Positions 23,246 to 32,167 of a DNA stretch of 56,631 nt are shown here, in pieces. Each line of letters starts with the position of its first letter. The stretch's first letter is position 1. Below the pieces are notes generated by a model. It had not been told where the DNA came from and made no database searches. It saw nothing but the letters and a program-made list of their open reading frames with translations. A program made the translations under genes and the position numbers. Source of the DNA: Gemmatimonadota bacterium (GTDB taxonomy: Bacteria > Gemmatimonadota > Gemmatimonadetes > Gemmatimonadales > Gemmatimonadaceae); assembly GCA_003223455.1 (NCBI GenBank), contig QHVE01000022.1:34144-90774 (forward strand). Reading direction: 5' to 3'.

Positions 23246-24177
23246 AGCACGTGCTCCAGGTCGAAGCGTCCGCGCGCCGCGAGCAGCGGCTTCCAGAGGT
23301 CGCCGAGCTTCTTCACGCGCGCCGGCACGTTCCCGAGGTGGAAGTCCTCGATGGTGATGCCGCGCTCGACCTCCGTCCAGGTCACTGGCGTGGACACGGT
23401 CGCGCCGGACTTCGGGCGCGGCGAATAGATCGACGCGAGCGTGCGGCCCCACGCGTTCTGGTTGTAGTCGACGAGGACGCGCCCCTTCGGCCGCTCGGCG
23501 ATGCGGTACTCCGACGTGAGTAGCTTGTGGTGCTTCGCGGCGAGTGTCTGCGCGAGCGCCTTGGCGAACGTCCAGACGCGCTTCTGCAGCGGGCCTCGCT
23601 TGATGGGCACGTAGACGTGCACGCCCTTGGAGCCGGTCGTCTTGACGAGCGGCACCATGTCGAGCGACTCGAGCGCGTCGCGCACGACGAGCGCGGACTC
23701 GCGCACGCGGTCGAACTTCACGCCGGGACCGGGATCGAGATCGAAGTGCAGATAGTCGGGGCGATCGACGTCGTCGCAGCGGGCGTACCACTGATTGAGG
23801 TCGATGCAGCCGAGGTTCACGACCCAGAGCAGCGACGCGAGATCCTGCACCATCGGGAAATCGATCACGTTCCCCGACTTGTGCTCGATCGAGCACGTCG
23901 CGATCCACGATGGATGCGGTTCGGGGACGCGCTTCATGAAGAAGCATTTCCCCTTCGCACCGTTCGGGTATCGCTTCATGACCATCGCGCGGTCGCGCAA
24001 ATGCGGCAGCAGCGCGGGGGCGACGTCGACGTAGTACTGCAGCAGCTCGCGCTTCGTGATCGCAGCGTCGCGCCAGAACAGCTTGTCGAGGTTGGTCAGC
24101 TTGACGCGCTTGCCGCCGATGGTCAGCTCGACGTCGGAGACGTTCTCGGGGATCGTGATCGCACGCGCCGCGGCCAT
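23242..24177 (-). CDS. LigD-type primase-polymerase domain protein
   Basis: A 311-residue PrimPol-family protein: ELTIGGKRVKLTNLDKLFW at the N-terminus, the metal-binding Asp pair in HFDLDPGPG, the nucleotide-binding TTGSKGVHVYVPI block, and DYNQNAWGRTLASIYSPRP near the C-terminus. It is the stand-alone version of the polymerase domain of LigD, filling gaps with a preference for ribonucleotides in studied family members. The ATG at 24177 gives the standard start. An alternative GTG at 24234 would add 19 residues. Neither has a good ribosome binding site. It is upstream of and coupled to the ligase gene. Confidence 0.9.
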   Translation of the reverse strand: MAAARAITIPENVSDVELTIGGKRVKLTNLDKLFWRDAAITKRELLQYYVDVAPALLPHLRDRAMVMKRYPNGAKGKCFFMKRVPEPHPSWIATCSIEHKSGNVIDFPMVQDLASLLWVVNLGCIDLNQWYARCDDVDRPDYLHFDLDPGPGVKFDRVRESALVVRDALESLDMVPLVKTTGSKGVHVYVPIKRGPLQKRVWTFAKALAQTLAAKHHKLLTSEYRIAERPKGRVLVDYNQNAWGRTLASIYSPRPKSGATVSTPVTWTEVERGITIEDFHLGNVPARVKKLGDLWKPLLAARGRFDLEHVL

Positions 24178-24489
24178 GGCGGGGGGAGGTGCAAGAGGCG
24201 TGCGGGTCTCTCGTCGGCCTTGCGCGCGCTTCACGAGTGGCGCGTGGAAAACTGCTGGAAAACCACGCCGGCGGTTGCGACTTGGAACGACAACGGTGAC
24301 GGGAACAGCTCGGCGCGGAGAGCGCGGAGGGAACGGCGAGAACGCGGAGGTTTGCGCATCAAGAGGGTCAGACTCCTTGAAAAACGCTTCGCTTCGCGGG
24401 CGAATGCTCGGGAGTCTGACCCTCCACGCGTCGGTGGCCGGGCATCAAAACGAGGGTTTGCCATCCCCTTCGCTGCGAAACCCGCGTAG
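24178..24489. other. Intergenic region with REP-like and Arg-rich-looking repeats
   Basis: A 312-base gap. It contains the REP-like pair at 24363-24424, and around 24313-24350 a run of short units ending in CGCGGAG. GCGCGGAGAGCGC (24313-24325) recurs inverted at 39939-39951. No convincing gene is present. Confidence 0.55.
24363..24424. repeat. REP-like inverted repeat, GAGGGTCAGACTCC family
   Basis: Arms GAGGGTCAGACTCC (24363-24376) and its exact reverse complement (24411-24424) are separated by 34 bases. The outer GGGTCAGA / TCTGACCC ends match the palindromes at 9836-9879 and 49061-49111. Confidence 0.8.
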
Positions 24490-24804
24490 CTACTCGTTCG
24501 CCTCCTCCGCTTCGTCGCCGAGCTTCACGATGTCGCCCTTCGTGAACAGGATGCCCTGCAGCACCTCGCGCCACTGCGGCTTCCTGCGCAGCAGGAACTC
24601 GAGATCCATGCCGAAGTGCTTCATCTCCTCGTGCTGCGCGTTCTTCATGATCGCCTTCGCCTGGCGGTCCTTCTCCAGCGAGAGACGCTGCTCGTACCAC
24701 CCGATCGCCTCGGCCTCCTCGATCAGCGACGTGATCATTCGCGCGAAGGTGCGCGTCTCCGCCGAGAGCTCCTCGGGCGGCTCGTGATACTGGTCGAATC
24801 CCAT
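24490..24804 (-). CDS. Encapsulated-ferritin-like (EncFtn) protein, shell gene absent
   Basis: A 104-residue two-helix protein that matches the EncFtn family of encapsulin-associated ferroxidases. YHEPPEELSAETR opens the first helix, SLIEEAEAIGWYEQR carries E30, E32 and W36, and AQHEEMKHFGMDLEFLLRR carries E60 and H63. These correspond by alignment to the glutamates, Trp and His of the Rhodospirillum EncFtn ferroxidase site. It should form an annular decamer that oxidises Fe(II). The C-terminal tail (DIVKLGDEAEEANE) is acidic and does not look like the usual encapsulin cargo peptide. No shell gene is adjacent or anywhere in this window. Confidence 0.82.
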   Translation of the reverse strand: MGFDQYHEPPEELSAETRTFARMITSLIEEAEAIGWYEQRLSLEKDRQAKAIMKNAQHEEMKHFGMDLEFLLRRKPQWREVLQGILFTKGDIVKLGDEAEEANE

Positions 24805-24868
24805 CGATGGTCCTGCGTGCGGGAGAATAGACGTCGCGCTCGCGACGTGGTGAGATGAAATCGTCGCG

Positions 24869-25258
24869 TCAGGCGGCGGAAGCGTCGGACTGCATCATGC
24901 CGAAGATCGTGCCGTCGGGGTCCTTTGCATAGGCGAGCCAGCCCATGCCGGGAATCGCCATCACGGGCAGCGCCTCCGATCCGCCGAGTGCGATCGCCTT
25001 CGCGAGCGAATCCTTCGCCGAGGCGACGTCCACCGTGCAGACGAACGCGTTCACCGGCTGTCCGTCCGTCGGCGCGGCTCCGCGGCGCGGCACGACGCCA
25101 CCGTCGATGCCAGCCTGCCCCTGCTCGCCGGTCGTGATCAGCCAGTAGGTATTCGGCGGTCCCCATGCCTGGAACTTCCAACCGAACAACTCCGTGTAGA
25201 AGCGCATCGTGCGCTCGGGATCGCTCGCGTGGACCTCGAAATGAACGACGCGCCGCAT
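24869..25258 (-). CDS. VOC (glyoxalase/bleomycin-resistance) superfamily protein
   Basis: A 129-residue VOC protein: VVHFEVHASDPERTMRFYTELFGWKF is the first beta-alpha-beta-beta-beta unit and GMGWLAYAKDPDGTIFGMMQSD the second. The His and Glu positions suit a metal centre, but the family is functionally broad and no specific reaction can be assigned. The ATG at 25258 is preceded by AGGAGG at an ideal distance, which decides the start against an upstream ATG. It is followed by the EncFtn-like gene in the same direction. Confidence 0.85.
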   Translation of the reverse strand: MRRVVHFEVHASDPERTMRFYTELFGWKFQAWGPPNTYWLITTGEQGQAGIDGGVVPRRGAAPTDGQPVNAFVCTVDVASAKDSLAKAIALGGSEALPVMAIPGMGWLAYAKDPDGTIFGMMQSDASAA

Positions 25259-25332
25259 GGGGCCTCCTGATGGTGGTGGTTCGCTCACGATGAACGGTGG
25301 AAGCTAGCCCGGACTCCAAGGCCGACGCGGCA

Positions 25333-25839
25333 TCAGACGCTGCGCACGACCTTCGCCGTCGTCACGAGCTGGCCCGCATGACGCTGCGTGTGCTCGGCGG
25401 CATGGAACAGCAAGCCGAGCACCGTCGACGGCAGCCGCGCGCGGCCGACCTCGCGCGGCTCGAGCAGCGTCGAGGGGTCGGTGGCGCGCAATTGCGTGAG
25501 CGCGCGCTCGACCGCCGCGTCGAACTCGGCAACGAGCTCCGCCTGGATCCCATCGCGCTCGTCCATCCGTCCTTCCTCGCGCAGCGCGATCATCTGCGCG
25601 TGCGACAGCTGCTCTCCGCGCGCGTAGGTGAAGAGACGATCGAGGCTGCCGATCGCGTGGCGCACGTGATATCCCGCCGACGCGGCGCCGCCGGGCGTCA
25701 CCCAGAGCTCGGTGGGCGAGAGCGTGGGCACCGTCGCCCGGACCTCGAGGCGACACTGCAGCAGACTGTGCGCAACGGGCTGAAGCAGCGGAGCGACGTC
25801 AGGGAGCGCACCGCGCAGCCACACTTCCGGCTCGGACAT
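25333..25839 (-). CDS. DinB/DUF664-family protein
   Basis: A 168-residue four-helix bundle of the DinB/YfiT superfamily. The conserved metal-binding histidines lie in GYHVRHAIGSLDRLFTYARG (about residue 60) and LFHAAEHTQRHAGQLV (about 145-155). Such proteins often act as metal-dependent thiol-S-transferases. The substrate here is unknown. It is divergent from galT and upstream of the VOC gene in the same direction. Confidence 0.85.
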   Translation of the reverse strand: MSEPEVWLRGALPDVAPLLQPVAHSLLQCRLEVRATVPTLSPTELWVTPGGAASAGYHVRHAIGSLDRLFTYARGEQLSHAQMIALREEGRMDERDGIQAELVAEFDAAVERALTQLRATDPSTLLEPREVGRARLPSTVLGLLFHAAEHTQRHAGQLVTTAKVVRSV

Positions 25840-25939
25840 CTGACTCGTGTTCGAGGACTCCGAGCATCTGCTCGGCGCTCTATATTACCGCGGCCGCTCG
25901 CGCGGCGTACCGATTCCCCGCATCCGCAAGCTGGAGACC

Positions 25940-26971
25940 ATGGTCTGGGAAGAGCGCTGGCATCCATTGCGTCGCGAATGGGTCATCGTTTCCTCGCATC
26001 GCAACGATCGCCCCTGGCGCGGCGAGACGGTGGATGAAGGGCGCGACACCGACGTGCCCTATGACGCGGACTGCTATCTCTGTCCGCGCAACGTGCGCAT
26101 CTCGGGGAAGACGAACCCCGACTATCGGTCGGTCTACGTGTTCGACAACGACCATCCGTGCGTGGGCCCCGACTCGCCGGCCGTGCCCGAACCGGCACCG
26201 AGCGTCTATCAGAGCCGCCGTGCCGACGGCATGGCCCGCGTGGTGTGCTACACGCCGCGCCACGATCTCACCCTCGCCGAGCTTCCACAGCCGGAGATCG
26301 TCCGGCTGCTCGAGACCTTTCGCGAACAGTATCTCGAGCTGGGCGACCGGCCAGAGGTGCGCTACGTCCTCGCGTTCGAGAACAAGGGCGAGGTGGTCGG
26401 TGTGAGCAATCCGCATCCGCACGCCCAGATCTACGCCACGAACTTCGTCTTCCGCACGATCGAGACGGAGATCCAGGCGTCGACGGAGCATCTCGCCGAG
26501 CACGGACGTCCGTTGTTCCGCGACGTGATCGACGCGGAGGAATCGGACGGGCGGCGAGTCGTCGTGCAGCAGGGAAGCGCGCTCTCGTTCGTGCCGTACT
26601 TCGCGCGCTACCCATACGAGACGTACATCGCGCCGCGCGAGACGCACGCGAGCGTCGCCGAGGTGTCGGCGGACGAGCTGAGCGACCTCGCCGAGGTGCT
26701 GCGGCGCACGCTCGTGCGGATGGACAACCTGTGGCGCATGTCGTTCCCCTACGTGATGGTGCTGCATCAGGCGCCGACGGACGGCGCGCGGTACGACGGA
26801 TTCCACTTCCACATCCAGGTCCATCCGCCGCTCCGCAAGCCGGGACTGCTCAAGTATCTCGGCGGCCCCGAGATCGGTGCGGGGAACTTCCTCAACGACA
26901 CCGCGCCCGAGCAGAAGGCCGCGGAGCTCCGTGCCGTGCCCGAGACGCACTACCGCGCGGTGCGCGCATGA
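25940..26971 (+). CDS. galT: Galactose-1-phosphate uridylyltransferase
   Basis: A 343-residue GalT-class HIT-fold enzyme. The catalytic sequence is [10 protein letters not shown] with nucleophile His161. A CYLCPRN pair (C45, C48) with His108 and His159 forms the expected zinc site. [12 protein letters not shown] and [10 protein letters not shown] are also typical. It exchanges UMP between UDP-glucose and galactose-1-phosphate. An ATG at 25940 with GGAG six bases upstream is preferred over one 93 bases earlier. TATATTA at 25880-25886 could be a -10 element. It leads a three-gene operon with an IMPase-like and a GHMP kinase gene, overlapping the next start (ATGA). Confidence 0.92.
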   Translation: MVWEERWHPLRREWVIVSSHRNDRPWRGETVDEGRDTDVPYDADCYLCPRNVRISGKTNPDYRSVYVFDNDHPCVGPDSPAVPEPAPSVYQSRRADGMARVVCYTPRHDLTLAELPQPEIVRLLETFREQYLELGDRPEVRYVLAFENKGEVVGVSNPHPHAQIYATNFVFRTIETEIQASTEHLAEHGRPLFRDVIDAEESDGRRVVVQQGSALSFVPYFARYPYETYIAPRETHASVAEVSADELSDLAEVLRRTLVRMDNLWRMSFPYVMVLHQAPTDGARYDGFHFHIQVHPPLRKPGLLKYLGGPEIGAGNFLNDTAPEQKAAELRAVPETHYRAVRA

Positions 26972-27993
26972 CGACGACTGCCGACACGCGACGGCTGCTG
27001 CCGGCGATCCTCGAGCTGCACGAGCACATTCGCGCCAGCGTGGTGGCGGCGTTCGCCGAGCAGCGTCCGGAGTCGCTGAGCGACGTCGCCGACGACGGCG
27101 TGGGCGACACGATCTACGCGGTCGACCGCGTGAGCGAGGAGACGCTCGTGGCGGGACTCGAGCGACTCGCGCGCGAGGAGCCGCTCGTCCTCATCGCCGA
27201 GGGGCTGCCGTCGAGCGGCCTCGTGCTGCCGCGTGGCGCGCCCGAAGCCGAGTGCCGGTGGCGGCTGCTCGTCGATCCGATCGACGGCACGCGCGGGCTG
27301 ATGTACCAGAAGCGACCCGCGTGGATCCTCACCGGCGTTGCGCCGAACCGCGGCGCCGAGACGCGGCTGCGTGACATCGTGCTCGCGGTGCAGACGGAGA
27401 TTCCGCTCGTGAAGCAGCACCTCTGCGACCAGCTCTGGGCGGTGCGTGGCGAGGGCGTGGAAGCAAGGCGTCTCGACCGCACGACGGGTCACGTCGAGCC
27501 GCTCGCGCTGCGGCCGTCGCGCGCCGAGACGACGGCGCATGGATTCGCGTCGGTGAGCCGCTTCTTTCCCGGCGCACGCGACGTGCTGGCCGCGATCGAC
27601 GACGAGGTGGCGAGCGCCGTGCTTGGCCCTCCGGTCGAGGGGAAGGCGGCGTGCTTCGAGGACCAGTACATCTCGAGCGGCGGCCAGCTCTACGAGCTGA
27701 TGGCGGGGCACGATCGATACATCGCCGATCTGCGACCGCTGTTGCAGGGGGTGCTGAACGATCGCGGGCTTCCGAATCCGCTCTGCTGTCATCCGTACGA
27801 CCTGTGCACGATCCTGATCGCCGAGGAGCTGGGACTCGCGATCACCGGACCGACGGGCGCGCCGCTCGACGCGCCGCTCGACCTCGAGAGCGACGTCGCG
27901 TGGATCGGCTACGCGAACGATGATCTGCGGCGAGCCGTCGAGCCGGCGTTGATCGGCGCACTGCGTCGGCGCGGGCTCCTGTCGCCGGTCTGA
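26968..27993 (+). CDS. Inositol-monophosphatase-like enzyme in a sugar-salvage operon
   Basis: A 341-residue FIG/IMPase-superfamily protein. The metal-binding motif is [13 protein letters not shown], with another acidic cluster in VLIAEGLP. It has longer insertions than inositol monophosphatase, including a Cys-containing [11 protein letters not shown] near 275. It should hydrolyse a phosphate ester of a sugar or polyol. Its place between GalT and a GHMP sugar kinase suggests a sugar phosphate of that pathway, but no member of that type is known to me. Its stop is two bases from the kinase start. Confidence 0.8.
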   Translation: MTTTADTRRLLPAILELHEHIRASVVAAFAEQRPESLSDVADDGVGDTIYAVDRVSEETLVAGLERLAREEPLVLIAEGLPSSGLVLPRGAPEAECRWRLLVDPIDGTRGLMYQKRPAWILTGVAPNRGAETRLRDIVLAVQTEIPLVKQHLCDQLWAVRGEGVEARRLDRTTGHVEPLALRPSRAETTAHGFASVSRFFPGARDVLAAIDDEVASAVLGPPVEGKAACFEDQYISSGGQLYELMAGHDRYIADLRPLLQGVLNDRGLPNPLCCHPYDLCTILIAEELGLAITGPTGAPLDAPLDLESDVAWIGYANDDLRRAVEPALIGALRRRGLLSPV

Positions 27994-27995
27994 CG

Positions 27996-29429
27996 ATGCG
28001 CGTACGCACGCTCGACGAGGTGCGGAGCTCGGGCGGCGCCGAGCGGCTCGAGGAGGCGATCGCGCGCGGGCGCGAGACGTTCGCGACCGAGGGACCGCTG
28101 TTCGTGGCTCGCGCGCCCGGCCGGCTCGACGTGATGGGGGGCATCGCGGACTACAGCGGCTCCCTCGTGCTGCAGCTCCCGCTGGCGGTCGCGACGACCG
28201 CCGTGCTCCAGCCGACGGAGGATCGCACGATCGAGATCGTGTCGCGACGTGGAAGCGAGTCGTCGCGCTTCTCGATGGCGCTCGACGAGCTCGTGCTGGG
28301 CGAGCTCCGCGACGCGGCCACGCTCGCGGCGTGGTTCGCGTCGCACGAGCATGAGCGATGGGCCGCGTACGTGATCGGCGTGGTGCACGCGTGCTTCGCG
28401 CGACGCGACGCCGGAGACGTGGCGCGACGCGGCGGCTTCCGGCTGCTCGTCGAATCCGAAGTGCCGGAAGGGAAGGGGGTGAGCTCGTCCGCGGCGCTCG
28501 AGGTGGCGTGTCTCTCGGCGATCGCGACGCGATACGGCATGGAGCTGACGGGCGAGGAGATCGCGACGTCGAGCCAGTGGGCGGAGAACCACATTGCCGG
28601 CGCGCCGTGCGGGATCATGGACCAGATGACGAGCGCATGCGGTCGGCGCGACCGACTGCTGCGACTGCGATGTCAGCCCGGAACGGTGGAAGGCCACGTC
28701 GACATTCCCCCTGGGTTCAAGTTCTACGGCATCGACTCGGGGATCCGGCACGCCGTGACGGGCTCGGACTACGGAACCGTGCGCACCGCGGCGTTCATGG
28801 GCTATCGCATCATCGCCGACGTCGCCGGCCTCCCGTCGTCGATCGACGCCACGAACGTGCGCGAGCTCGATACGCGCTGGCGCGGCTACCTCGCGAACAT
28901 CAGCCCGGCCGAGTTCGAGTCTCGCTTCGCGGCGCAGCTGCCCGAGCGCATGACGGGAGCGGAGTTCCTGCGCCGGTACGACGGGATCACCGACGCCGTG
29001 ACGCGTGTGCATCCCGAGCGAGCGTACGCCGTTCGGCAGTCGACGGCGCATCCAGTGTACGAGAACGCGCGCGTGACGAGATTTGCCGAACTGCTCGCCG
29101 AACTCTGGCCGGGCACGGACGACGTGGCGCGCGAGATGGGGGTGCTGATGGCCGAGTCGCACGCCAGCTATGGAGCGTGCGGGCTGGGGAGCGAGGGGAC
29201 GGACCAGCTGGTGGAGATGGTGCATCGCGCCGGCCCGGGGGTCGGGATGTTCGGCGCGAAGATCACCGGCGGTGGGAGCGGCGGAACGATCGCGGTGCTC
29301 GGGACGACCGAGGCGGAGGCGAGCGTGCGGGAGATCGCGCGGCGGTACGCGGAGGAGACGGGGAGGGAGGCGGAGGTGTTCGTGGGGTCGGGGCCCGGGG
29401 CGGAGGAGTCGGGGGTGGTGGTGGCTTGA
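27996..29429 (+). CDS. GHMP sugar kinase, arabinokinase/galactokinase-like
   Basis: A 477-residue GHMP kinase. [21 protein letters not shown] near residue 38 is the sugar-binding motif. The phosphate-binding loop is [18 protein letters not shown]. The C-terminal motif is [13 protein letters not shown]. Galactokinases usually have NLIGEHTDYNGG in the first motif. The MGGIADYSG form is that seen in L-arabinokinases, so the substrate may be L-arabinose or galactose. Activity would give a sugar-1-phosphate for the adjacent uridylyltransferase. The last ~25 residues are Gly/Glu-rich and low-complexity. It is followed by a strong hairpin. Confidence 0.85.
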   Translation: MRVRTLDEVRSSGGAERLEEAIARGRETFATEGPLFVARAPGRLDVMGGIADYSGSLVLQLPLAVATTAVLQPTEDRTIEIVSRRGSESSRFSMALDELVLGELRDAATLAAWFASHEHERWAAYVIGVVHACFARRDAGDVARRGGFRLLVESEVPEGKGVSSSAALEVACLSAIATRYGMELTGEEIATSSQWAENHIAGAPCGIMDQMTSACGRRDRLLRLRCQPGTVEGHVDIPPGFKFYGIDSGIRHAVTGSDYGTVRTAAFMGYRIIADVAGLPSSIDATNVRELDTRWRGYLANISPAEFESRFAAQLPERMTGAEFLRRYDGITDAVTRVHPERAYAVRQSTAHPVYENARVTRFAELLAELWPGTDDVAREMGVLMAESHASYGACGLGSEGTDQLVEMVHRAGPGVGMFGAKITGGGSGGTIAVLGTTEAEASVREIARRYAEETGREAEVFVGSGPGAEESGVVVA

Positions 29430-29530
29430 ACTGCAACGGCGAGTACCGACTACCGAAGTACGAAGTAGTCCGACCCAGTCCGCGGGCTCCCGGAAGGCGC
29501 CGCCGGATTGCGACCCGGAAGGTGAAAGAG

Positions 29531-29565
29531 AACGGCCCCGGGAAGCATCGCTTCCCGGGGCCGTT
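29531..29565. terminator. Bidirectional terminator hairpin
   Basis: A perfect 15-bp stem (AACGGCCCCGGGAAG and its complement) with a CATCG loop, between the convergent GHMP kinase and membrane protein genes. It is followed by no long T run, but stem strength and placement make termination likely in both directions. Confidence 0.75.
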
Positions 29566-29598
29566 CACTCCCCACCCTCACCCCCCACCGGTGTCATC

Positions 29599-30063
29599 TC
29601 ACGTCCGAATGGGAAGATCGTGATGCGGCCGGACGGCGGCCTGGATGGCGCGGCCGAGGGCCGCGACGCGCTCATGGGCGTCGTCGTAGGCGCTGGTGAG
29701 CGGTACGCGACCGCCCGACGTGACGAGGGCGAGGCGGTGCAGGTAGGGCGGGCCGTACTCGGTCTCGACGGCGACAGCGTCGAGGGCGTCGTAGGGCATC
29801 ACGCCGGACATGCGGCGCAGGAGGCGGACGCGCGTCCACTTCACGCGGCCCTCGCTCGGATGGAATTCGAACACGCTTCGCTCGTAGAGCGCGAACAGCA
29901 GCACCGCGAGTCCGGCGCAGACCCAACCGGCGACGCGGTGGCTGACCGTGGGATCGAGCAGCGTCCAGCCGGCGATCACCATCAGCGCGATCGCGCTGAA
30001 CAGCTCCAGCCAGGCTGCGTACGAGATCACCAGCGTTCCATCGGGCAGAGTGCGAGCTCTCAT
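29599..30063 (-). CDS. Hypothetical two-helix membrane protein
   Basis: A 154-residue protein with two transmembrane helices near the N-terminus (about 14-35 and 43-62) and a cytosolic beta-rich domain (FEFHPSEGRVKWTRVRLLRR, then LDAVAVETEYG). The arrangement recalls PH-like bacterial membrane proteins, but I do not recognise a specific family. The ATG at 30063 is preceded by GGGAGG at about nine bases. It shares direction with the ACT-domain gene upstream. Confidence 0.6.
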   Translation of the reverse strand: MRARTLPDGTLVISYAAWLELFSAIALMVIAGWTLLDPTVSHRVAGWVCAGLAVLLFALYERSVFEFHPSEGRVKWTRVRLLRRMSGVMPYDALDAVAVETEYGPPYLHRLALVTSGGRVPLTSAYDDAHERVAALGRAIQAAVRPHHDLPIRT

Positions 30064-30140
30064 CGGACAGGCCTCCCTGAGAATGGCCGCGCCAGGTCCT
30101 GGCAGCGGGGTCTGTAGGGGGACGGCCTAGCGGGCTCGGG

Positions 30141-30173
30141 CGTCACTGGGTTGTGATGGGGAGCACAGTGACG
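30141..30173 (-). terminator. Hairpin downstream of the ACT-domain gene
   Basis: CGTCACTG (30141-30148) pairs with CAGTGACG (30166-30173) around a 17-base loop, 12 bases past the stop of the minus-strand ACT gene. No T run is visible, so termination is a weaker inference. Confidence 0.4.
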
Positions 30174-30185
30174 GGGACCCCAGCT

Positions 30186-30845
30186 CTAGAACACCCTCCG
30201 CTGCAGCCGGTCGACGGTGAACTTGGCCGTGTCCGCGATCGCCATCACCGTCATCACCCCCGCCTGCACAGGGTCCGTGACCACCAGGTCCGCCGCCTCG
30301 GGGACGCTACCGGCCATGTTCAGGCTCACCACCAGCAGCCCCTGCGCACGCACCTCGCGCACTGCCTTCTCGATCTCGCCTCCCATCAGCGAACCGGCGA
30401 GCACGATGGCGAAGGCGCGGGGCAGCCGAGCCACGGCGCGCACCGCGTCGGCCAACGGCTGCTCTCCCACGAGCGGGATCGTGTCGACCGAGATGCGCTC
30501 GCCGCGGATGTTGTGGCGATCGGCTTCGGAGATCGCGCCGATCGCGACCTGCCCGACCTGTGCCCCGCCACCCATGATGATGATCCGCTTGCCGTAGATG
30601 GTCTTCAGCGTATCGACTACCTCGACCCCGCGCACCACCGCCAGCTCCTGGAGCGCCGCGACGAGCTGGTCGACGCTCCCGGGGAGGTCGATCTCGAAGT
30701 ACACGAGATCCTCCGTCGGCCCCTGGCTCGAGATCTCGACCGACGAGATGTCGCCGCGGAGCTGGGCGATCGCGCCGGTGAGCTGATGCAGAACCCCGGG
30801 TCCACCCGAGGCTCGCACCTGTACTCCGATTCGGTCGTTCATCAT
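30186..30845 (-). CDS. ACT-domain protein (DUF5612-like C-terminal domain)
   Basis: A 219-residue protein. Residues 1-75 form an ACT domain (DRIGVQVRASGGPGVLHQLTGAIAQL, then the VYFEIDLPGSVDQLVAALQEL second half), the small regulatory fold that binds amino acids. The rest (GKRIIIMGGGAQVGQVAIGAISEADRHNI) is Gly-rich and Rossmann-like, a combination I associate with DUF5612-like proteins. A role in sensing an amino acid is likely. The ATG pair at 30845/30842 has GGAGAG about 8 bases upstream. No metabolic neighbour identifies the ligand. Confidence 0.65.
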   Translation of the reverse strand: MMNDRIGVQVRASGGPGVLHQLTGAIAQLRGDISSVEISSQGPTEDLVYFEIDLPGSVDQLVAALQELAVVRGVEVVDTLKTIYGKRIIIMGGGAQVGQVAIGAISEADRHNIRGERISVDTIPLVGEQPLADAVRAVARLPRAFAIVLAGSLMGGEIEKAVREVRAQGLLVVSLNMAGSVPEAADLVVTDPVQAGVMTVMAIADTAKFTVDRLQRRVF

Positions 30846-30979
30846 GACGCTCTCTCCAGCGGGATCGTACCGCGATCTCTCGACGTGCCGCGGCACGATG
30901 CCGAAGCTGGACCGGAATCGGTCGCCTCAATATGCGATGCGCCCGCCATGATATAGAAGTGCGGATCCCTCAGGTGCAG

Positions 30980-31001
30980 ATCCCTCGACTACGCTCGGGA
31001 T
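30980..31001. repeat. ATCCC...GGGAT intergenic hairpin-like element
   Basis: ATCCC and GGGAT arms around a TCG/GCTC-rich 12-base centre, preceded by a second ATCCCTC at 30964. I recall similar ATCCCTCG-type elements in intergenic DNA of many environmental bacteria. It has no assigned function. Confidence 0.35.
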
Positions 31002-31099
31002 GACAGCCCGTGATCCTGGTCGATTGACAACCTCGCCACCGGCTCCAGTTTCCCGCCGCTGCCTCTCCACCCAGCGAACTCCTTCCGCGGATCAGGCTC

Positions 31100-32137
31100 A
31101 TGCCCCGTCATGTCCGACCGATCACCCTCGCGCTCGTCCTCGCCGCGTCCCCGGCGCTCGCGCAGAACGCCGCGAAGGCGACGCCGATCGCTCCCGCCGC
31201 CGGCGCCAAGATCGAGCGGCTCGACCCCGCGTTCGACGCGCTCGTGTCGACCGACGCGAAGATCGAGCAGCTCGCCGAGGGATTCGACTGGACCGAAGGA
31301 CCCGTGTGGAAGAGGAGCGGCGGCTACCTGCTGTTCAGCGACATCCCGAAGAACACGGTCTATAGATGGAAGGAGGGCGAGGCGCTCTCGGTCTTCCTGC
31401 GGCCGGCGGGATATAGCACGGGCACCACGCCGCCCGGTCGGGAGCTCGGATCCAACGGTCTGACCTTCGACGCGAAAGGCCAGCTCGTCGTGGCCGACCA
31501 CGGCAATCGCGGCATCTCGCGCTGGAACGACTCGCTGTTCGCGCGCACCGTCGTCGTCGACCGGTTCGAGGGGAAGCGGTTCAACAGCCCGAACGATCTC
31601 GTGTGGGGATCGAATGGTGATCTCTACTTCACCGATCCCTCGTACGGGCTGCGCGGCCTGAACGCCGATCCGGCGAAGGAGATTCCATTCAACGGCGTCT
31701 ACCGTCTCTCGGCGAGCGGCCAGCTGTCCGTCGTCACACGCGACCTGACCTTTCCCAACGGCATCGGGCTCGCGCCCGACGGGCGCACGCTCTACGTCGC
31801 GATCTCGGACGACAAGAACCCGTACATCATGGCATACAGCGTGAACCCCGACGGTAGTACGGGGCAGGGGCGCATCTTCTACGACGCCCGTGCCCGCGTG
31901 GCGCAGGGGCTCAAGGGAGGGCTGGACGGCCTCAAGGTCGACACGAAGGGAAACCTCTTCGCGACGGGCCCGGGCGGCATCCTCGTGCTGTCACCGGAGG
32001 GGAAGCACCTCGGCACGCTCTATCCGGGCGACGTGGTCGCCAACTGCGCGTTCGGCGACGACGGCTCGACGCTCTACATGACCGTGAACCACCAGCTCAT
32101 GCGCGTGCGGACGCTGACGAAGGGACTCGGCTTCTGA
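31100..32137 (+). CDS. Exported SMP-30/gluconolactonase-like beta-propeller
   Basis: A 345-residue secreted protein with a signal peptide (ITLALVLAASPALA). Six-blade propeller motifs are SNGLTFDAKGQLVVADHGN, RFNSPNDLVWGSNGDLYFTD, LTFPNGIGLAPDG and GGLDGLKVDTKGNLF, with the conserved Asn and Asp that bind Ca2+ or Zn2+ in gluconolactonases. It probably opens a sugar-acid lactone in the periplasm. The nearby GntP permease (37568) and other sugar-acid enzymes fit this role. The ATG at 31100 was chosen because the signal begins there. Confidence 0.87.
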   Translation: MPRHVRPITLALVLAASPALAQNAAKATPIAPAAGAKIERLDPAFDALVSTDAKIEQLAEGFDWTEGPVWKRSGGYLLFSDIPKNTVYRWKEGEALSVFLRPAGYSTGTTPPGRELGSNGLTFDAKGQLVVADHGNRGISRWNDSLFARTVVVDRFEGKRFNSPNDLVWGSNGDLYFTDPSYGLRGLNADPAKEIPFNGVYRLSASGQLSVVTRDLTFPNGIGLAPDGRTLYVAISDDKNPYIMAYSVNPDGSTGQGRIFYDARARVAQGLKGGLDGLKVDTKGNLFATGPGGILVLSPEGKHLGTLYPGDVVANCAFGDDGSTLYMTVNHQLMRVRTLTKGLGF

Positions 32138-32167
32138 GAAACCGGAGCGCGCACACGATACGGACGC

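Noticed and set aside
22316-23428. Long open frame antisense to the DNA ligase
   Set aside because: High GC makes long shadow frames. This one is composed of Arg/Ala/Gly runs and lacks any fold motif, while the minus strand has clear ligase motifs.
24490-24804. Encapsulin shell near the EncFtn-like gene
   Set aside because: Neighbours are a VOC protein and a LigD polymerase. No HK97-type protein was found on either strand.
30952-31010. tRNA or small RNA near the ATCCCTCG element
   Set aside because: No cloverleaf or TTCGANTC-like T-loop is present. It is better seen as an intergenic repeat.
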